Source of the DNA: a virus
Strand: one strand, 5' to 3'
IMG/VR virus record: IMGVR_UViG_3300023184_000338
Coordinates: 1 to 33,724 of that record
Length of the DNA: 33,724 nucleotides
Under the pieces are notes generated by a model. The model saw nothing but the letters and a program-made list of their open reading frames with translations. It was not told the DNA's origin and made no database searches. Positions 1 to 7,308 of the stretch are shown one piece after another (the stretch's first letter is position 1; each line of letters starts with the position of its first letter). A program made the position numbers and the translations under genes.

Positions 1-1054
1 CGCCAAAATTGTCTAGTCTTTCTTCAACCTCGCCAAGTTCGGCGGCACAGCGGGTATGAATTGAATCAAGCGCCCTTTGCTCGCCGTAAGATAGGTCTTC
101 GTTCAAAAGGATTTTACGCGCCATATCTTTAGCGGTCTTGAGGTTCGCAATGCGAGCCTTCATTTGAGACTGGGTTGAGGCTTTACGGGGAAGGTCACCA
201 ACAAAATTGATAATTTGTTCTATATCGCTCAATGTTTTTTCGGTTTTGAATTCCATTGCTTCTCTTGGAACATCAATAATTTTGCCGCCTACGCGAATCT
301 TGGAGAGGTTCTCTCCCCACATGTCTCTATATGTATCAAGAATTTCTACCTCTTGACCACGTAAAAATGCTTTTTTCTTTTTGTTTTTAGCAAAACGATC
401 CACGAATTCGTCGGGATCATTTTCCGCAAGGCTTCTGTTATCTCGCATTTGTTTTGCGGCATTTGCGCGAGAAATCATGTCACGAACCTTTTCGGCAAGA
501 CCGGGGAAGCGGCTATCAAGTTCTTCAATGCTGTCAACAGGAGCGTCTAGCGCTTCTTCTGCTGCTAGTAATACGGCATCTTCAACAGGTATTTCTTGTG
601 TATTGACTACTTGATCAATCATATCTTTGATAGCGTCTAGAAGTCCCATCTCGTCGTTAGCCTTTTTGGCCATTGTCAATCCCGGAGGCGGTGCGTTTGG
701 TGGAACCATACTGTTGAGAGTGTCCATCTCTGGCGTTTGCATCATCTGCTCTTGGCTGACTTCGTTTTCCATTTCTGGCGCTGGCTCCATTTGAATTTCA
801 TTATGAGTTGGGTTCTCTATGAACTGTTGTGCGATTTCATATGCTTCTTGCTCTTCTCTGCCATTGTCGATAGACATAACAATACGGGCAAGGGCATCAA
901 GTGATAATGGTTCTGCTGCAACTTCTTGCATTTCTTCAAGAACCTTAAAAATATTATGTTTAGCGTCTTCTTGCTCGTTTGAAAGAAGTGCGTTTGGATC
1001 AGACAGTTCGTCAGCATAAGAAACGACGCGCCAATTAGAAAATTTATTTAACAT
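1..1054 (-). CDS. Unknown protein downstream of large terminase (3' end cut by window)
   Basis: An uninterrupted frame of 351 codons starts at the ATG at 1054 and runs off the left edge, so the C-terminus is missing. It lies 38 bp downstream of the large terminase in the same direction, where phages often put portal or head genes. I see no portal-type features in the visible part. The N-terminal half is acidic and Gln/Met/Pro-rich. A lysine patch (NKKKKAF) is followed by a compact segment with GQEVEILDTYRDMWGE and VGGKIIDVP, which could be a small SH3/KOW-like beta-barrel; that is a guess. The last 100 residues look helical and charged. The ribosome site is weak (AAGTGATAG before ATG). Function unknown; a head-assembly or packaging accessory role is inferred only from position. 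Confidence 0.75.
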   Translation of the reverse strand, partial: MLNKFSNWRVVSYADELSDPNALLSNEQEDAKHNIFKVLEEMQEVAAEPLSLDALARIVMSIDNGREEQEAYEIAQQFIENPTHNEIQMEPAPEMENEVSQEQMMQTPEMDTLNSMVPPNAPPPGLTMAKKANDEMGLLDAIKDMIDQVVNTQEIPVEDAVLLAAEEALDAPVDSIEELDSRFPGLAEKVRDMISRANAAKQMRDNRSLAENDPDEFVDRFAKNKKKKAFLRGQEVEILDTYRDMWGENLSKIRVGGKIIDVPREAMEFKTEKTLSDIEQIINFVGDLPRKASTQSQMKARIANLKTAKDMARKILLNEDLSYGEQRALDSIHTRCAAELGEVEERLDNFG

Positions 1055-1092
1055 CTATCACTTAAACCGTAGGGTTGGACATATTTTATGTA

Positions 1093-2997
1093 CTATTTGA
1101 ATTTTCTTTTATGACGATGACCCATCGATCTTGATGGGGACTGCTGAGATCTTGTATTATTCTTATAATAGGATTCAAAATCGCGTTCTCTACCCATGCC
1201 GTAGCCTCCCTGAGCACCAAATTGCAGGCGTGAATGTAGACCGACAATGTCCGCCGCACTACCTCCCAATAGGGATGAGGTTACTTCGGCTATACAATCT
1301 GCAATATCCTTAGTTTGCACAGGGCCAATATCCTGTTTATCAACTCTACCATTTTTAATTTGAAGGAACTTTAACTCAAGTTTGGAGTAATCAGAATCCG
1401 GACAATCTTCGGGAATATGAACAAGATTAAGATTCAAAGCCGTTTTGAATGCCTCATATTTGTTCATATTTACTTTTGCAGTCGCTGTCTTTTCAATAAT
1501 TCTACAATTAATATTTCTTTTTTGAAGTTGGCTGCGAAGCGCTTGTATAAGCACATTTGAATAATATTGATCGAAACTGAATTCCGTCGGTCTAAATACG
1601 TCTATCCAGTTTGTAAGTTCTTCAATAATGACTTCGTACTGGATGGTTTTGCCCGGAAAGGTTTTTGGATCCCATCTTTTCACGACATCAAAAACTACAT
1701 GTTGAGACTCTTTGCCGTTTTCATCTAAAAATTTCTCCAGATGACCCATCGCAAATCCGAATCCAGCGGTTGTAGACGAAGGATCGCAATGCCCATAATA
1801 ATTATTTAGATATGTGCCGCTCGTTCTCATTTTGATTTCGCGTGATTTGTATTGGGTTACAAACGCTCTATCTACGTTTTCAGGAGTTAGATAAGAATCA
1901 ATAACCTCTGCCCATTGTCCGCGTCTTTCAACCTTAAATTTGTCAGGGTTGGATTCTTCAGAAAATCTTGCTTCTCGGCATTTATCTATATCGTCGCTGT
2001 TTTTAATTTTAGAAGTGTCAAGATCCGGCGAAACCATAATTGCACTTTTAAATCTGCGTTGGGGATCGCTTTCGTAATCCTTGTAAAGTTCCCACGAAGG
2101 AAATTGAAAACTAAAGAGGGCTGGAAATTTTGGACGGTCTCCGTCCATCTCCATGCTCTGTTCCCATCTATCGTAGAATTTGCCGATTTTTGTATAGGGC
2201 GAAGAATTGAGAAACATCAACCCATCTTTGCCAAACTGTGCAAGAGAAGGTTCTGCGGCGGAGTAGCAGGCTTCGGCGGACGAAGAGTTTCCTTCAATAG
2301 AAGTCATGAACGCCATTTCGTCAAAAACAACTGCCATTGTTGCCGAACCGCGAATAGAGTCCGCATTTGCAGATTTTGGAACTCCACGCAATTTTGCGAA
2401 ATCTCTACCGACTTTAATTCCTTTTGCTTTCATTGCGGTGATATATTGCTCATCGGCAGATGTCTTAATTGTGAATGTTTCTTCTTGAACTTTTCCGATG
2501 TGATCAGACAATGCTCCGCATCGGGTGATAACCGAAACAAGGTCGGCATATTGATAAGATTTTGCCTGATCCAGCGCTGTTGCCAAACACATAAAGTAGA
2601 TCTCTTTGTCAGGATCGATATTGTAATAAGAGCCGGGATCACCCAGCCTCCATGTGTCATACATTTTCTTGCCGACAGCAAGAGATGTGATGTAGCCCTT
2701 GGACGAACGGCGACCGCCGACCAATTGAATCTCTGGGAAATGCTTATATCCGTTTTCCCGCAGCCAACTAACCCGTTCTCGGATACCGGGTGATATGCGA
2801 GCCTCTCCCGTCGTCAACCACTCATCAAGAATATCCTCCTCCCATCCCTCAAGTTCTTCCAAAAACATCGTTTTAAGAAGAACACGTTGACGCGGAAAGA
2901 GCGGTTTATTACAAAATTCGTTGCTCTCTGCAAATTCGACAATACCAATTTTTCTGGTATCAAAAGATCTAATTATTTGATCGGCAAGAATAGACAC
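1093..2997 (-). CDS. Terminase large subunit (TerL)
   Basis: This 634-residue protein is the ATP-driven DNA-packaging motor and headful or site-cutting nuclease that docks on the portal. The ATPase half has a P-loop-like segment GGRRSSKG (residues 94-101), a Walker B with catalytic acidic pair VVFDEMAF (D226, E227) and a coupling-type motif NSSPYTK near 264. The C-terminal half looks like an RNase H-fold nuclease, with an acidic residue in HCDPSS (D405), a middle block FDQYYSN and a late Asp in KDIADCIAEV. The P-loop ends in KG instead of the usual GK[ST]. The C-terminal tail is basic. Translation starts at GTG, and the start shares one base with the previous stop (TAGTG), implying coupled translation. 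Length is normal for the family. Confidence 0.95.
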   Translation of the reverse strand: MSILADQIIRSFDTRKIGIVEFAESNEFCNKPLFPRQRVLLKTMFLEELEGWEEDILDEWLTTGEARISPGIRERVSWLRENGYKHFPEIQLVGGRRSSKGYITSLAVGKKMYDTWRLGDPGSYYNIDPDKEIYFMCLATALDQAKSYQYADLVSVITRCGALSDHIGKVQEETFTIKTSADEQYITAMKAKGIKVGRDFAKLRGVPKSANADSIRGSATMAVVFDEMAFMTSIEGNSSSAEACYSAAEPSLAQFGKDGLMFLNSSPYTKIGKFYDRWEQSMEMDGDRPKFPALFSFQFPSWELYKDYESDPQRRFKSAIMVSPDLDTSKIKNSDDIDKCREARFSEESNPDKFKVERRGQWAEVIDSYLTPENVDRAFVTQYKSREIKMRTSGTYLNNYYGHCDPSSTTAGFGFAMGHLEKFLDENGKESQHVVFDVVKRWDPKTFPGKTIQYEVIIEELTNWIDVFRPTEFSFDQYYSNVLIQALRSQLQKRNINCRIIEKTATAKVNMNKYEAFKTALNLNLVHIPEDCPDSDYSKLELKFLQIKNGRVDKQDIGPVQTKDIADCIAEVTSSLLGGSAADIVGLHSRLQFGAQGGYGMGRERDFESYYKNNTRSQQSPSRSMGHRHKRKFK

Positions 2998-3335
2998 TAG
3001 CCTTCATATTTTTCTTTTTCGCCTCTAAATTTTTCGCCGCGACTATTACCGCCAAGAACTTCCCAGCGCTTGCGTTCATGATCATATTCTTGTTTAGCCT
3101 GCTCTGTGGTTTCAATTCGACCAAGAATCTCAATGCAGGGAGGTTGATGAAAAAGCACAGGTGCGAGATCAACATGCACCTTTAAACCGATGGCTTGGAA
3201 ACGATCTTCGGCTCTCTTTGCCATCTCAGAAAGATTCATATGCGTATTAGTTTTTTTTGAAAAATCATCAACAAGTTCTTTTGCAATCTTGCCTACCTTC
3301 ATGATTTCGTAATCGTAAAGATCAGTAATATCCAT
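2997..3335 (-). CDS. Unknown small protein between terminase subunits
   Basis: A 112-residue soluble, charged protein squeezed between the probable small terminase and TerL, with one-base stop/start overlaps on both sides (TAATG upstream, TAGTG downstream). Translation is thus probably coupled to the packaging genes. The first 60 residues look helical; the middle holds a hydrophobic stretch (VHVDLAPVLFHQPPCIEILGRI), and the C-terminus is rich in Lys, Glu and Gly. I do not recognise the family and see no catalytic motif. Position suggests a packaging or head-assembly accessory role, which is inference only. Confidence 0.8.
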   Translation of the reverse strand: MDITDLYDYEIMKVGKIAKELVDDFSKKTNTHMNLSEMAKRAEDRFQAIGLKVHVDLAPVLFHQPPCIEILGRIETTEQAKQEYDHERKRWEVLGGNSRGEKFRGEKEKYEG

Positions 3336-4042
3336 TACTCTTCGTCCTCTTCAATTTTATCGACATCCTCAACGTCTGGCAGAGTAAGATCTTCATATGT
3401 CGGAAGCGTTTGAATTACGTCCGGCATCTCTATTGCGTAGGAATCGATTATTTTTTGCTCTATAGTTAGATTACTTTTAAAGTCTCCCAAAATTCTGTCA
3501 TACAAATCTTTAGGAACGTTTTTTTGTACTGCCTGTGTAAACGCATTAAAATCCCGAATCATTTCATCGACTTGATTTAGCGTTGTATCTTTTTCCATTT
3601 TTTCCAGCAAAGAAATCATTTGAACAACATCTCTGGGTTCTGGAGTTACGGTTCCATCGACAATAGACTGAAAGGATTTCATCATTGCAATTTCCATATA
3701 GCCTTTGCGAGTGAGCAAGAACCGTTTGCTGTTGTCTACGTCTTCGCCGATCTGCCTAGCCTTCTCCTCAATGACTTGACGAATTGCTGCATGTTCTACG
3801 CTAAGATGGCGTTTTTTATGATTTGAAAGAGATCGACGCTCAACTCCATCTTCTTCAAATTGACGCGCAATTTCTGAGAACGGTACGCCCATTACCAACA
3901 ATTGATCTATTGTTCTACGATATTTAGATTTGCATATAGAACAGCGTGGCTCAACAATTTCCATGCTGGGAAGCGCCGGAAGATTTCCGCCACCTGCTCC
4001 ACCACTATTGCTATTATTGCTATTTCTATTAAATTTACCCAT
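3335..4042 (-). CDS. Probable terminase small subunit (zinc/HTH DNA-binding)
   Basis: A 235-residue protein in the place expected of a small terminase, two genes before TerL. After a low-complexity Asn/Gly N-terminus comes a compact DNA-binding-type module at residues 31-80: C34-x2-C37, a helix-turn-helix-like stretch (VPFSEIARQFEEDGVERRSL) and H75-x3-H79, which could bind zinc. Residues 100-170 look helical and would suit oligomerisation. The tail is strongly acidic (VEDVDKIEEDEE), as in many small terminases, where the C-terminus contacts TerL. Start and stop overlap the neighbouring genes by one base (TAATG). Assignment rests on position plus the DNA-binding module, not on a recognised family signature; a transcription regulator is the alternative. 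Confidence 0.6.
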   Translation of the reverse strand: MGKFNRNSNNSNSGGAGGGNLPALPSMEIVEPRCSICKSKYRRTIDQLLVMGVPFSEIARQFEEDGVERRSLSNHKKRHLSVEHAAIRQVIEEKARQIGEDVDNSKRFLLTRKGYMEIAMMKSFQSIVDGTVTPEPRDVVQMISLLEKMEKDTTLNQVDEMIRDFNAFTQAVQKNVPKDLYDRILGDFKSNLTIEQKIIDSYAIEMPDVIQTLPTYEDLTLPDVEDVDKIEEDEE

Positions 4043-4401
4043 TATCTGTAATAACTAGCGCCATTTTTCTTTCTTTGTTCCGGCGAATTTATCTTTCTTC
4101 CTTGTGGATGCGCCCTCCAATAAATTCCAGAAACTATACTTGGATCAGGTACGCCATTTTGATTGTATATCTCTCGCCTGCGACGAGAATATAAATGTTC
4201 CTCAAGAAGGACAGGACAATCCCAAGTCGTGGGAGGGCCATAAGGATTTCCCGTTTTGGGGTCGATTGACTTTGCATGTGCGCGAAGAATTTGATCAGCC
4301 ATTTCTTCTAGTTCCAATTTGGAATAGGTTTGATCTGACTCAATTACGATGTCTTCTTCGCCGTTTTCTTCTAATCCCACAATTATCCTCTTCTGATTCA
4401 T
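4042..4401 (-). CDS. Unknown protein upstream of small terminase
   Basis: A 119-residue protein. I start it at the ATG at 4401 because a strong ribosome site (AGAGGAG) lies 7-8 nt upstream; a longer reading from a TTG at 4428 has no such site. The N-terminus (IIVGLEENGEEDIVIES) looks beta-rich and acidic, followed by a helix (SKLELEEMADQILRAHAKS) and a basic C-terminal half (LYSRRRREIY, PQGRKINSPEQRKK). It overlaps the preceding sigma-like gene by 62 nt in another frame, and its stop overlaps the next start (TAATG). No family is recognised. The basic tail suggests nucleic-acid contact, which is inference. Confidence 0.75.
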   Translation of the reverse strand: MNQKRIIVGLEENGEEDIVIESDQTYSKLELEEMADQILRAHAKSIDPKTGNPYGPPTTWDCPVLLEEHLYSRRRREIYNQNGVPDPSIVSGIYWRAHPQGRKINSPEQRKKNGASYYR

Positions 4402-4699
4402 TGAAATACTCCTCTGCAAATTGCGCAAATCCAGACTCTACATATTGACCCACAGATACGGTAGTAATTCCCATAATTTCGGCAACATCTTTTTGTCGCA
4501 TGTCAAGCATCACGTTATAGTGAATTGCTTCTCTTTTTCTTGGAGAGAGTCTTTCAAATCCCTCTTTTAAATCAAGAAAACATATCTCCATTCCTTCCGG
4601 ACCCCTGACAACGCTCCTACCGGTCTGAGAAAATAATTCCCCAAACTCGTAATAATGACGCATTGCCTCTCTTAGGAATCTGTGCTTTTTGTACTCCAC
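4340..4699 (-). CDS. Sigma-70 region 4-like HTH protein
   Basis: A 119-residue protein whose core (about residues 51-98) reads like sigma factor region 4: LSPRKREAIHYNVMLDM, then a helix-turn-helix QKDVAEIMGITTVSVGQYVE. In sigma factors this domain binds the -35 element; standing alone in phages it can be a late-gene activator or sigma-like factor. Region 2 is absent, so it is not a complete sigma factor. The end is a strongly basic tail (RRKRRRRHRN). I choose the GTG at 4699, preceded by AAGGGG at 5-6 nt; the GTG at 4720 lacks a ribosome site. It overlaps the RuvC-like gene by 28 nt and the next gene by 62 nt. Its place at the boundary between recombination and packaging genes fits a late regulator, by inference. 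Confidence 0.65.
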   Translation of the reverse strand: MEYKKHRFLREAMRHYYEFGELFSQTGRSVVRGPEGMEICFLDLKEGFERLSPRKREAIHYNVMLDMRQKDVAEIMGITTVSVGQYVESGFAQFAEEYFNESEEDNCGIRRKRRRRHRN

Positions 4700-5232
4700 A
4701 CTGTCCCCTTCGCCATCCACGCAAGAGCGACTGCAATTGCATCCGTCTCGTCTGGTGCAATTTCTTTGCGACGAGGTTCAAGTTGCGGGAACGACTCAAT
4801 GACTACATTTTTAATCTGTGTCTTGGTCGCTCTCATGCTTCCGCAAAGAGTTCTCTTAATCGTAGTTGCTCCTATTTCTTTATATTCTATTTTGTTTTGA
4901 ATACAAAGAACCTGAGAGGTTGTAGCAACAGCAAATGCGAGGACACGCTGTCCAATATTTCCAATAGTGTTGGAAATCGGAAGGTATTCAAAAACAATTA
5001 AATCTGGTTTATATTCGTTTAACAGCGATTCAAATTCTGGGATGAAAAAGAATATAAGTCGGTTTTTAAATGTCGTATATGTTTCATCGTCTCCACGAGT
5101 TAGACCCGTTACCCCAGATGAAACGTATGATGGCTCATAGACCATCTCTTCATTTATATCAAAATCTATGACAGCCCAACCGAGTCTTTTCGCTCCGGGA
5201 TCTATAGATAATATTCTAGTATAAAATGACAT
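4672..5232 (-). CDS. RuvC-like Holliday junction resolvase
   Basis: A 186-residue RNase H-fold nuclease of the RuvC type, expected to cut four-way junctions made during phage recombination and to debranch DNA before packaging. The acidic catalytic set is complete: D11 in ILSIDPGAKRLGWAVID, E82 in DLIVFEYLP, and D161/D164 in PDETDAIAVALAW, matching the D-E-D-D order of RuvC. The glycine pattern after the first Asp (DPGxxxxG) is also typical. I take the ATG at 5232 so that the first strand begins close to the N-terminus; longer readings to 5280 add a poor extension. It overlaps the upstream nuclease gene by 17 nt and is third in a run of nuclease genes behind RecA. Confidence 0.85.
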   Translation of the reverse strand: MSFYTRILSIDPGAKRLGWAVIDFDINEEMVYEPSYVSSGVTGLTRGDDETYTTFKNRLIFFFIPEFESLLNEYKPDLIVFEYLPISNTIGNIGQRVLAFAVATTSQVLCIQNKIEYKEIGATTIKRTLCGSMRATKTQIKNVVIESFPQLEPRRKEIAPDETDAIAVALAWMAKGTVWSTKSTDS

Positions 5233-5914
5233 TGCAATCTTCACACTCACATTCCGGCGGTATGCCAGTTTTAATGGCATCAGCCACTAAAGACCATTTG
5301 TAATAAATGGGTTCTAGTAGCGCATCATCTCTTTCAATAACGAATTCTTGAAAATTATGAGGCGCGTCTTTTTGTATTCCAATGATTATAGCAGATTCTA
5401 CCCTATTGTCCCAAGCCATGTAACAACTAACTTGCATACGCCACTTTTCAATAAGCGCCTGAGGAGGTTTTGCAAAATGAAAACCATTCATGGTTTTAAA
5501 ATCAATTAGATAAGAACCCCTGCCCGGAACCTCGCATCTGGCAATATCCGCAAAACCTCTAGCCCACCATTTTTGGTCTTGAAACCTTAGTTCTTTTTCA
5601 ATATCGCTTTTTTCGCAATAGCCAAGACCTTCGCAAATGATCTGCTGAAGCATCTCATGCCAAAAGTGACCGACAAAAAACGCTTTATGGTTGCTACCAG
5701 TTAGCGGCTGCCTTTCAACGATTCCGGTGAACTTTGCGTAGAGCGCACGAGCGCAAGGAGAACAATCGCCAGAAGGATGGAAGGCATCGTCAGGCTCCTT
5801 ATGGGTTCGGATATCAATGTTGAATTTTGGCGGAAATTCGGCTTTGTCCATATATCGATTGATATGCGGAGCAAGTATTTCTTTTTTTGCCAAATTCTTA
5901 ATAAAGCCTGTCAA
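5216..5914 (-). CDS. Cas4/RecB-like PD-(D/E)XK nuclease with probable Fe-S cluster
   Basis: A 232-residue PD-(D/E)XK exonuclease-type protein. The motif series is clear: a histidine block GHFWHEML (H83, H86), GFADIAR (D123), the core YLIDFKTMNG (D138-x-K140) and QVSCYMAW (Q161, Y165), as in RecB/AddB/Cas4 nucleases. Cysteines C51 and C54 near the N-terminus and C222, C224, C227 near the C-terminus fit the split four-cysteine iron-sulfur site of Cas4 and AddB. The expected role is end resection during recombination, alongside RecA just upstream. Only a TTG at 5914 opens the frame after a stop, so a TTG start is proposed; the ATG at 5851 has no ribosome site. It overlaps its upstream neighbour by 17 nt. 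There is no CRISPR array or cas1 here, so this is not taken as CRISPR adaptation. Confidence 0.8.
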   Translation of the reverse strand: MTGFIKNLAKKEILAPHINRYMDKAEFPPKFNIDIRTHKEPDDAFHPSGDCSPCARALYAKFTGIVERQPLTGSNHKAFFVGHFWHEMLQQIICEGLGYCEKSDIEKELRFQDQKWWARGFADIARCEVPGRGSYLIDFKTMNGFHFAKPPQALIEKWRMQVSCYMAWDNRVESAIIIGIQKDAPHNFQEFVIERDDALLEPIYYKWSLVADAIKTGIPPECECEDCNVILY

Positions 5915-6260
5915 TGTACAACCAATCTTTTAGAAAATTTGCAATTATATCTATATTCCCATTTGCATCTGCAAGAGGAGAATCCGGATTATGTATTCTT
6001 AGAGCCATCACCGGGATTCTATCAGACGCATATGCTTCGTCTCTAATTTTTTCTAGATCAGAAAGTTTGATAGATATGCTTTTTGCCGGTTTGTCAAATT
6101 CGCCCGTAGTTTTGCATTCTATTAAAAAAACATCATTTTTAACATCGCCATCTTCTTTGTCCGAGGCTCCTGATGAAGGAGAACGACGACCAGCGACTTT
6201 TTTCGCAATAAAATCTTCTTGCTCAACTGAACGAAATTTATTTGTCCCTCTTATCGCCAC
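5898..6260 (-). CDS. Small PD-(D/E)XK endonuclease, resolvase-like
   Basis: A 120-residue protein with the compact layout of archaeal Hjc-type and VRR-NUC-type endonucleases: an early Glu (EQEDFIAKK), a basic loop GRRSPSSGASDKEDGDV ending in D39, and the core FLIECKTTGEF (E48-x-K50). This gives the E-D-ExK metal site of a PD-(D/E)XK nuclease. A structure-specific DNA endonuclease (junction, nick or flap) is the likely activity. Translation starts at GTG, and GGAGG lies 7 nt upstream, which decides the start. It overlaps RecA by 23 nt and the Cas4-like gene by 17 nt. The phage therefore carries this enzyme and a RuvC-like resolvase side by side. Confidence 0.75.
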   Translation of the reverse strand: MAIRGTNKFRSVEQEDFIAKKVAGRRSPSSGASDKEDGDVKNDVFLIECKTTGEFDKPAKSISIKLSDLEKIRDEAYASDRIPVMALRIHNPDSPLADANGNIDIIANFLKDWLYIDRLY

Positions 6261-7308
6261 GAAGAGCCTCCAATACGTCCTGTCTAATTTTTTCCCGTTT
6301 ATCAGGGTTTTCCGTTAGGAATTTGGCAAGTTCTTTTTTGCCAAGATACTTTTCCTCTTCGTAGTAATAATATGGACCGGACTGACCAATTACATTCGTT
6401 CTTTTTGCTGTCGCAATAATGTCTTCAAGCCAATCAACACCAAAGGGATGGTCTTCAACTTCTGCGCTATAAAACATGTAGCGAGCGGTTTTGCGAGATC
6501 CCTCTGAAAGTTTATTGCGAATGATGGTCGCATTAACTTCATGACCGATTTGAACATCATCGCCATTAATCTTGGTCGTAACTGTTTCAGAACTTCTCTT
6601 CAATTGAACAATAACTGTCTCGGCATGTTCAAGTGCGTGACCACCGGGTTGCTCTACAACGCCGGGAATTCGGGAATTCATCTTGTCACGAACCTGATTG
6701 AGCATGAGAACCCAAACGTCATTTGTATAGACAGAATTCATAATGGAACGAACGCCATGTGTAATAAGCGCTGCGTTGCCGCCGACTCTTGCCTTGCCGC
6801 CCTCTTCGTTTTCGCTAGCAGAACTCATAGCGCCAATAGAATCGAAAACAACGGCATCAATAACTCCGGAATTTACAAAAATCTTTAATTGATCCAACGC
6901 TTCTTCTGCGTTCTTCGGACGAGCAACGATTAGATTGCCTGTATCAACGCCATGTCTTTCCGCCCAGTCAGGATCCCAATTAGGTTCCACGGCGACCCAT
7001 GCGCAATTCATACCAATTTTCTGAGCGCTGGCAATTGCGAGCAGTCCGATAACAGATTTTCCGATATCGCGAGGACCGAATACGCCGCAGATATGACGAG
7101 TAGGCCAACCACCCGTGCCTAGAGCGTGATCCAAGGCAAGTATCCCCGTAGGGATTATGCGGGACGGATAGCGTTCAGACCCAAGAGCAACAGAATTCCC
7201 GAATTTCTTTTTGAAATCCAAAAATTGCTTCTGTATTTCTTTATTCACTTCGCCACTCGGTTCTGTGGAACCGGCTGGTTCATTATTGGAGTTTTTCTCC
7301 TCTGACAA
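6238..7308 (-). CDS. recA: RecA-like recombinase
   Basis: A 356-residue RecA/UvsX-family strand-exchange ATPase. Residues 78-85 are the Walker A GPRDIGKS, Walker B is AVVFDSIGAM, and the L1/L2-like segment includes MLNQVRDKM followed by GGHALEHAETVIV. The protein would form filaments on ssDNA and support recombination-dependent replication and repair, together with the ssDNA-binding protein and nucleases encoded on either side. The N-terminus is a 20-residue low-complexity acidic stretch and the C-terminus is charged. Start is TTG at 7308, supported by GAGGA 7 nt upstream; no ATG lies nearby. It overlaps DnaE by 26 nt. Confidence 0.93.
   Translation of the reverse strand: MSEEKNSNNEPAGSTEPSGEVNKEIQKQFLDFKKKFGNSVALGSERYPSRIIPTGILALDHALGTGGWPTRHICGVFGPRDIGKSVIGLLAIASAQKIGMNCAWVAVEPNWDPDWAERHGVDTGNLIVARPKNAEEALDQLKIFVNSGVIDAVVFDSIGAMSSASENEEGGKARVGGNAALITHGVRSIMNSVYTNDVWVLMLNQVRDKMNSRIPGVVEQPGGHALEHAETVIVQLKRSSETVTTKINGDDVQIGHEVNATIIRNKLSEGSRKTARYMFYSAEVEDHPFGVDWLEDIIATAKRTNVIGQSGPYYYYEEEKYLGKKELAKFLTENPDKREKIRQDVLEALRGDKRDK

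Noticed and set aside
1915-2793. Plus-strand 292-codon open frame inside the large terminase gene
   Set aside because: Cys/Arg/Phe-rich antisense shadow of TerL with no recognisable motif.
4042-4428. Longer reading of the unknown gene from a TTG at 4428
   Set aside because: No ribosome site there, while the ATG at 4401 has AGAGGAG at good spacing.
5216-5914. CRISPR adaptation role for the Cas4-like nuclease
   Set aside because: No cas1, cas2 or repeat array in the window; the recombination context explains it better.
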